Source: Desulfobacterales bacterium (GTDB lineage: Bacteria; Desulfobacterota; Desulfobacteria; Desulfobacterales; QNYZ01). Taken from it: a stretch of DNA of 10,406 bases. Under the pieces are notes generated by a model, which was given only the letters and a program-made list of their open reading frames with translations, searched no databases and was not told the origin of the DNA. Made by a program: the position numbers and the translations under genes. This document shows positions 7,320-10,406 of the stretch, piece after piece (position 1 is the first letter of the stretch; each line of letters starts with the position of its first letter). The stretch lies in NCBI GenBank assembly GCA_029938515.1, contig JAOZUU010000053.1, forward strand, positions 1 to 10,406, given 5' to 3'.

Positions 7320-8990
7320 ATGAACGACGCAAGAGAAGAGCTGCCGTTCGATATCCTTTTTATCGGCGGCGGCCCGGCCAATCTCGCCGGCGCCATTCAC
7401 CTGATGAATCTGGCCGGTGAAAAAGGAATCGAGCTTGAAGTGGGGCTGATTGAAAAGGGAGATGAAATCGGCTCACACGCATTAAGCGGCGCCATTCTTG
7501 ATCCCATTGCGCTTGAGGAATTAATTCCTGATTATCTGGCTAAAGGATGTCCCATCGAAGAACCGGAATGTCGAGATGAATTCTACTTTCTGACCCGGAA
7601 TCGGTATTTCAATGTCCCCTTCACTCCCAGATATATGCACAATGAAGGGTGCTGCGTGATCAGCCTGTCAAAATTTACCCGGTGGCTGGCTGAAATGGCC
7701 GAATCCCTGGGTGTCAATATTTTTCCCGGATTTTCAGGGACCGGTGTTATTTATAGTTCAGACAATCACCGTATAACCGGGGTCGCTACCGGTGACAAGG
7801 GGATCGATAAAAACAGCCATAAAAAATCGACCTTTGAACCGGGAGTTGACCTGACTGCCAAGATAACTGTTTTTGGAGAGGGTTCCAGAGGAAGCCTCAT
7901 CCAAGAAGTCGATCGTAAAATGGGCATCTTTTCTGATAAAATGCCCCAGGTTTTTGAAACAGCCATCAAGGAAGTGATTGAACTACCGGATTCGAACCAT
8001 TTTCTATCGTCTGATACCACGGTGATGCATACGTTCGGCTACCCCTTGGGACTCCACACTAAAGGAGGCGGATTTCTTTACAAAATGGCGAAAAACAGAA
8101 TCTCCCTTGGACTGGTGGTGGGGCTTGAATATGAAAATCCCTTGATGGAACCGTACAGGGCTTTCATTCAATTGAAACAACACCCGCTCATTGCCAAGAT
8201 CATTGAGGGTGGGAAAGTGCTGCAACAGGGTGCCAAGACCCTTCCGGCCGGTGGGTATTATACCATGCCCTCCCTGGCAGTGGACGGTGCCCTATTCGTG
8301 GGCGATAGTGCTTCCATGCTGAACACCCAACGTCTGAAAGGTATTCATACAGCCATGAAATCGGGAATGTTGGCCGCTGAAACAATTATTCCGGCGCTGG
8401 AAGAAGATGACTTAACCCGTCGAACCCTGGGAAAATATGAGTCAAAAGTCAAACAGAGCTGGATCCATCGGGAACATTACGCAGCTCGCAATTTTTCCCA
8501 GGCCCTTTCGAAAAAAGGACTGCTCAAGTTCGTCCATCTGGGCGTCCAATATTTCACGCAAGGCAAAGGGGTTAATGATCCGCTTCCCATTGAGGCGGAC
8601 CACACAACCTTGAAAGAGATGGGCGATGAAAAAGCGACTGAAGTCAGTGTTCCGATGGCCAACGATTTTGATGGTGAGCTCTACGTTGACAAACTCACCG
8701 GTGTTTATCTCTCGGGTACCCAGCATGTGGAAGATCAACCCTGCCATCTCATCGTTCAAGATATGGATCTTTGTTCCACCCGGTGCTACCATGAGTATCG
8801 GAACCCGTGTACCCGGTTTTGCCCCGCCCAGGTCTATGAAATGGTAGAGGAATCTCCTGGGGTAAGGCGCCTTAAGCTAAACCCCGCCAATTGCCTTCAC
8901 TGCAAAACATGCGAGATAAAAGACCCATATAATAATATTACCTGGACATGTCCGGAGGGCGGCGGCGGACCGAAATACTCAATCACATAA
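7320..8990 (+). CDS. Electron transfer flavoprotein:quinone oxidoreductase (ETF-QO)
   Basis: ETF-QO is a monotopic membrane flavoprotein that re-oxidises ETF and reduces membrane quinone, here probably menaquinone. The 556-residue product is about the length of mature ETF-QO. It begins with an FAD dinucleotide fold, FIGGGPANLAGAIHL (14-28), with a glutamate ending the second strand at 45 and a further FAD segment, GALFVGDSASMLN (323-335). The C-terminal ferredoxin-like part holds the four expected [4Fe-4S] ligands: Cys501 in RFCPAQVYE and Cys525, Cys528, Cys531 in CLHCKTC, followed by the typical PEGGGGP (545-551). Extra cysteines occur at 475, 485, 489, 497 and 544. There is no signal peptide. 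Together with the upstream genes it links glutaryl-CoA oxidation to the quinone pool. The ribosome-binding site is weak, and the start 5 bp after etfA suggests coupling. FixC-type proteins are related but shorter and lack a fused Fe-S domain. Confidence 0.94.
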   Translation: MNDAREELPFDILFIGGGPANLAGAIHLMNLAGEKGIELEVGLIEKGDEIGSHALSGAILDPIALEELIPDYLAKGCPIEEPECRDEFYFLTRNRYFNVPFTPRYMHNEGCCVISLSKFTRWLAEMAESLGVNIFPGFSGTGVIYSSDNHRITGVATGDKGIDKNSHKKSTFEPGVDLTAKITVFGEGSRGSLIQEVDRKMGIFSDKMPQVFETAIKEVIELPDSNHFLSSDTTVMHTFGYPLGLHTKGGGFLYKMAKNRISLGLVVGLEYENPLMEPYRAFIQLKQHPLIAKIIEGGKVLQQGAKTLPAGGYYTMPSLAVDGALFVGDSASMLNTQRLKGIHTAMKSGMLAAETIIPALEEDDLTRRTLGKYESKVKQSWIHREHYAARNFSQALSKKGLLKFVHLGVQYFTQGKGVNDPLPIEADHTTLKEMGDEKATEVSVPMANDFDGELYVDKLTGVYLSGTQHVEDQPCHLIVQDMDLCSTRCYHEYRNPCTRFCPAQVYEMVEESPGVRRLKLNPANCLHCKTCEIKDPYNNITWTCPEGGGGPKYSIT

Positions 8991-9040
8991 AGGGATGTTT
9001 TTCAAAGACCGCTAAAAATTTTACGATCATACATAAATAA

Positions 9041-9069
9041 TTGCTTATAAACCCGTTATACGCTACAAT
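9041..9069 (+). promoter_or_regulatory. Candidate promoter for gcdA
   Basis: TTGCTT (9041-9046) and TACAAT (9064-9069, five of six consensus bases) are separated by exactly 17 bp in an AT-rich gap, 68 bp upstream of the gcdA start. The -35 match is weak. No clear terminator hairpin precedes it, so read-through from the ETF-QO gene is also possible. Confidence 0.4.
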
Positions 9070-9136
9070 CCGTTAGACATGATTGGGAGAATCAACCTTC
9101 CAGTAAAAAATCAAACAAAACAGTGGAGCGAAAATC

Positions 9137-10406
9137 ATGCGACCTTATTTTGAAACAATGCCTCATTTTGGCCGGGAGTTGACCGAGGGACAGAAAAAAA
9201 GCACCGAGGAGAACATTGTAAAACTAAAAGAAGTTGAAAGCCAGATCCAGGCCGAAATCGAGAAAGTAAAATCTGCCGGTTTCCCTGAAGAAAAGATCAA
9301 TGCCCGGGGAATGCTTACCGTCTGGCAACGGCTTCAATATCTGCTTGATCCAGGCACCTGGTGCTCACTGAACACGCTGTATAATCCCGGCGGAAATGCC
9401 GAGGGCCATACCAACGTATTCAACGGACTGGGAAAAATCTCGGGCAGGTGGGCCGTCATCATCGGTTTCGACAATAAAAATCTCGCCGGTGCCTGGGTCC
9501 CAGGTCAATCGGATAATATCCTCAGGGCAACCAACCTGTCCAAGCGTTTGAATATTCCGCTCGTATGGCTGGTCAACTGCAGTGGCGTCAAACTCACGGA
9601 ACAGGAAAAATTTTATGCCGACCGCCGGGGAGGCGGCACCCCCTTCTTTCGGCATGCGGAACTCGAAATGCTCGGCATCCCGGTCCTGGCAGCCATTTAC
9701 GGTACGAACCCGGCCGGTGGCGGATATCATGGGATCAGCCCGACGGTGCTTTTCGCCCATAAAAATTGCAACATTGCCGTGGGCGGCGGCGGTATTTTAA
9801 GCGGGATGTCGCCCAAAGGATACTTTGACAAAGAAGGCTGCGAGGCACTCATTGATTCGGCCAAGCAATTTAAGGTCAAACCGCCTGGATCGGTGGATAT
9901 CCATTATAATGAAACCGGTTTCTTCAGGTATGTCTACGAAGAAGAAACCGAAGTGCTTGATGGGCTGAAGGATTATATGAAAGATATGCCCGCCTACCAT
10001 CCGAAATTTTTTCGGGTAGCCGAACCCAAAGCACCGCGTCTTTCTTCCGATGACCTTTATCGGTTGGTCCCGTTTAACCAGAAACAAATGTACAATTTCG
10101 ATGAAGTGCTGGCCCGCATCGTAGATGGCAGTGAGCATATGGAATTTCGGCCCGACTACGGTCCCGAGGTCTACACCGGTCTGTGCAAATTCGATGGGTT
10201 TTTAATCGGTGTGATCGGCAACCGCCAGGGATTTCTCGGGGAAGACTACCCCGAATATGCTGATTATCCGGGTATTGGTGGGAAGTTGTATCGTCAGGGG
10301 CTCATCAAGATGAACGAATTTGTTACCCAATGCGGCCGGGACCGCGTACCTATTATCTGGTTTCAGGACACATCCGGCATCGATGTGGGCGATATCGCCG
10401 AAAAAG
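9137..10406 (+). CDS. gcdA: Glutaconyl-CoA decarboxylase, alpha (carboxyltransferase) subunit, 5' part
   Basis: GcdA transfers the carboxyl group of glutaconyl-CoA to enzyme-bound biotin, giving crotonyl-CoA; the membrane subunit GcdB then releases CO2 and pumps Na+. The 423 codons visible run open to the right edge, about 70% of the roughly 590-residue Acidaminococcus protein. Recognisable family stretches are LAGAWVPGQSDNILRA, NCSGVKLTEQEKFY, RRGGGTPFFRHAELEMLGIP, IYGTNPAGGGYHGISPTV, KPPGSVDIHYNETGF, GIGGKLYRQGLIKMNEFV and WFQDTSGIDVGD. These match GcdA much more closely than methylmalonyl-CoA decarboxylase or propionyl/methylcrotonyl-CoA carboxylase subunits, which share the carboxyltransferase fold. 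GTGGAG at 9123-9128 is 8 bp before the ATG. The gene follows the ETF-QO gene by 146 bp. Genes for the biotin carrier and membrane subunits are not in the window and may lie downstream. Confidence 0.92.
   Translation, partial: MRPYFETMPHFGRELTEGQKKSTEENIVKLKEVESQIQAEIEKVKSAGFPEEKINARGMLTVWQRLQYLLDPGTWCSLNTLYNPGGNAEGHTNVFNGLGKISGRWAVIIGFDNKNLAGAWVPGQSDNILRATNLSKRLNIPLVWLVNCSGVKLTEQEKFYADRRGGGTPFFRHAELEMLGIPVLAAIYGTNPAGGGYHGISPTVLFAHKNCNIAVGGGGILSGMSPKGYFDKEGCEALIDSAKQFKVKPPGSVDIHYNETGFFRYVYEEETEVLDGLKDYMKDMPAYHPKFFRVAEPKAPRLSSDDLYRLVPFNQKQMYNFDEVLARIVDGSEHMEFRPDYGPEVYTGLCKFDGFLIGVIGNRQGFLGEDYPEYADYPGIGGKLYRQGLIKMNEFVTQCGRDRVPIIWFQDTSGIDVGDIAEK

Noticed and set aside
9083..9095. GATT...AATC inverted repeat before gcdA as a terminator
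   Set aside because: Only a 4 bp AT-rich stem without a following T-run; too weak to support termination.

Overview
The window looks like chromosomal DNA of a strictly anaerobic, Gram-negative bacterium, most likely a complete-oxidising sulfate reducer of the Desulfobacterota (Desulfococcus/Desulfosarcina type). Two things point there: an outer-membrane biogenesis operon (LolC/E, LolD, BamA) arranged as is common in that phylum, and a glutaryl-CoA oxidation cluster whose dehydrogenase carries the signature of the non-decarboxylating enzyme characterised from Desulfococcus multivorans. The assignment is inferred from gene content; no rRNA or other taxonomic marker is present.

Left half, minus strand (4017 down to 1): lysS, a single lolC/lolE-type permease gene, lolD and the start of bamA are packed as one transcription unit (6 bp gap, 8 bp overlap, 7 bp gap). 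The Lol genes release lipoproteins from the inner membrane and BamA inserts beta-barrel proteins into the outer membrane. BamA is cut by the left edge and has an extra TolB/FlgO-like domain ahead of its POTRA repeats.

Centre (4018-4329): a 312 bp AT-rich divergent intergenic region with candidate promoters in both directions and a perfect 12 bp palindrome. No gene is supported inside it.

Right half, plus strand (4330 to the right edge): an acyl-CoA dehydrogenase best read as non-decarboxylating glutaryl-CoA dehydrogenase, then etfB, etfA and ETF:quinone oxidoreductase as a tight unit (gaps of 26, 40 and 5 bp). After a 146 bp gap with its own promoter-like sequence comes the alpha (carboxyltransferase) subunit of glutaconyl-CoA decarboxylase, cut by the right edge.

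Together these genes describe a coherent module. Glutaryl-CoA is oxidised to glutaconyl-CoA, electrons pass through ETF and ETF-QO to membrane quinone (probably menaquinone), and glutaconyl-CoA is then decarboxylated to crotonyl-CoA by a biotin-dependent, Na+-pumping membrane complex, so the decarboxylation energy is conserved as a sodium gradient. Glutaryl-CoA could come from benzoyl-CoA (aromatic) degradation, glutarate, or lysine/tryptophan breakdown; the window does not say which. This biochemistry is already known from D. multivorans, so it is an unusual but not undescribed system. I saw no mobile elements, CRISPR arrays, tRNA or rRNA genes.
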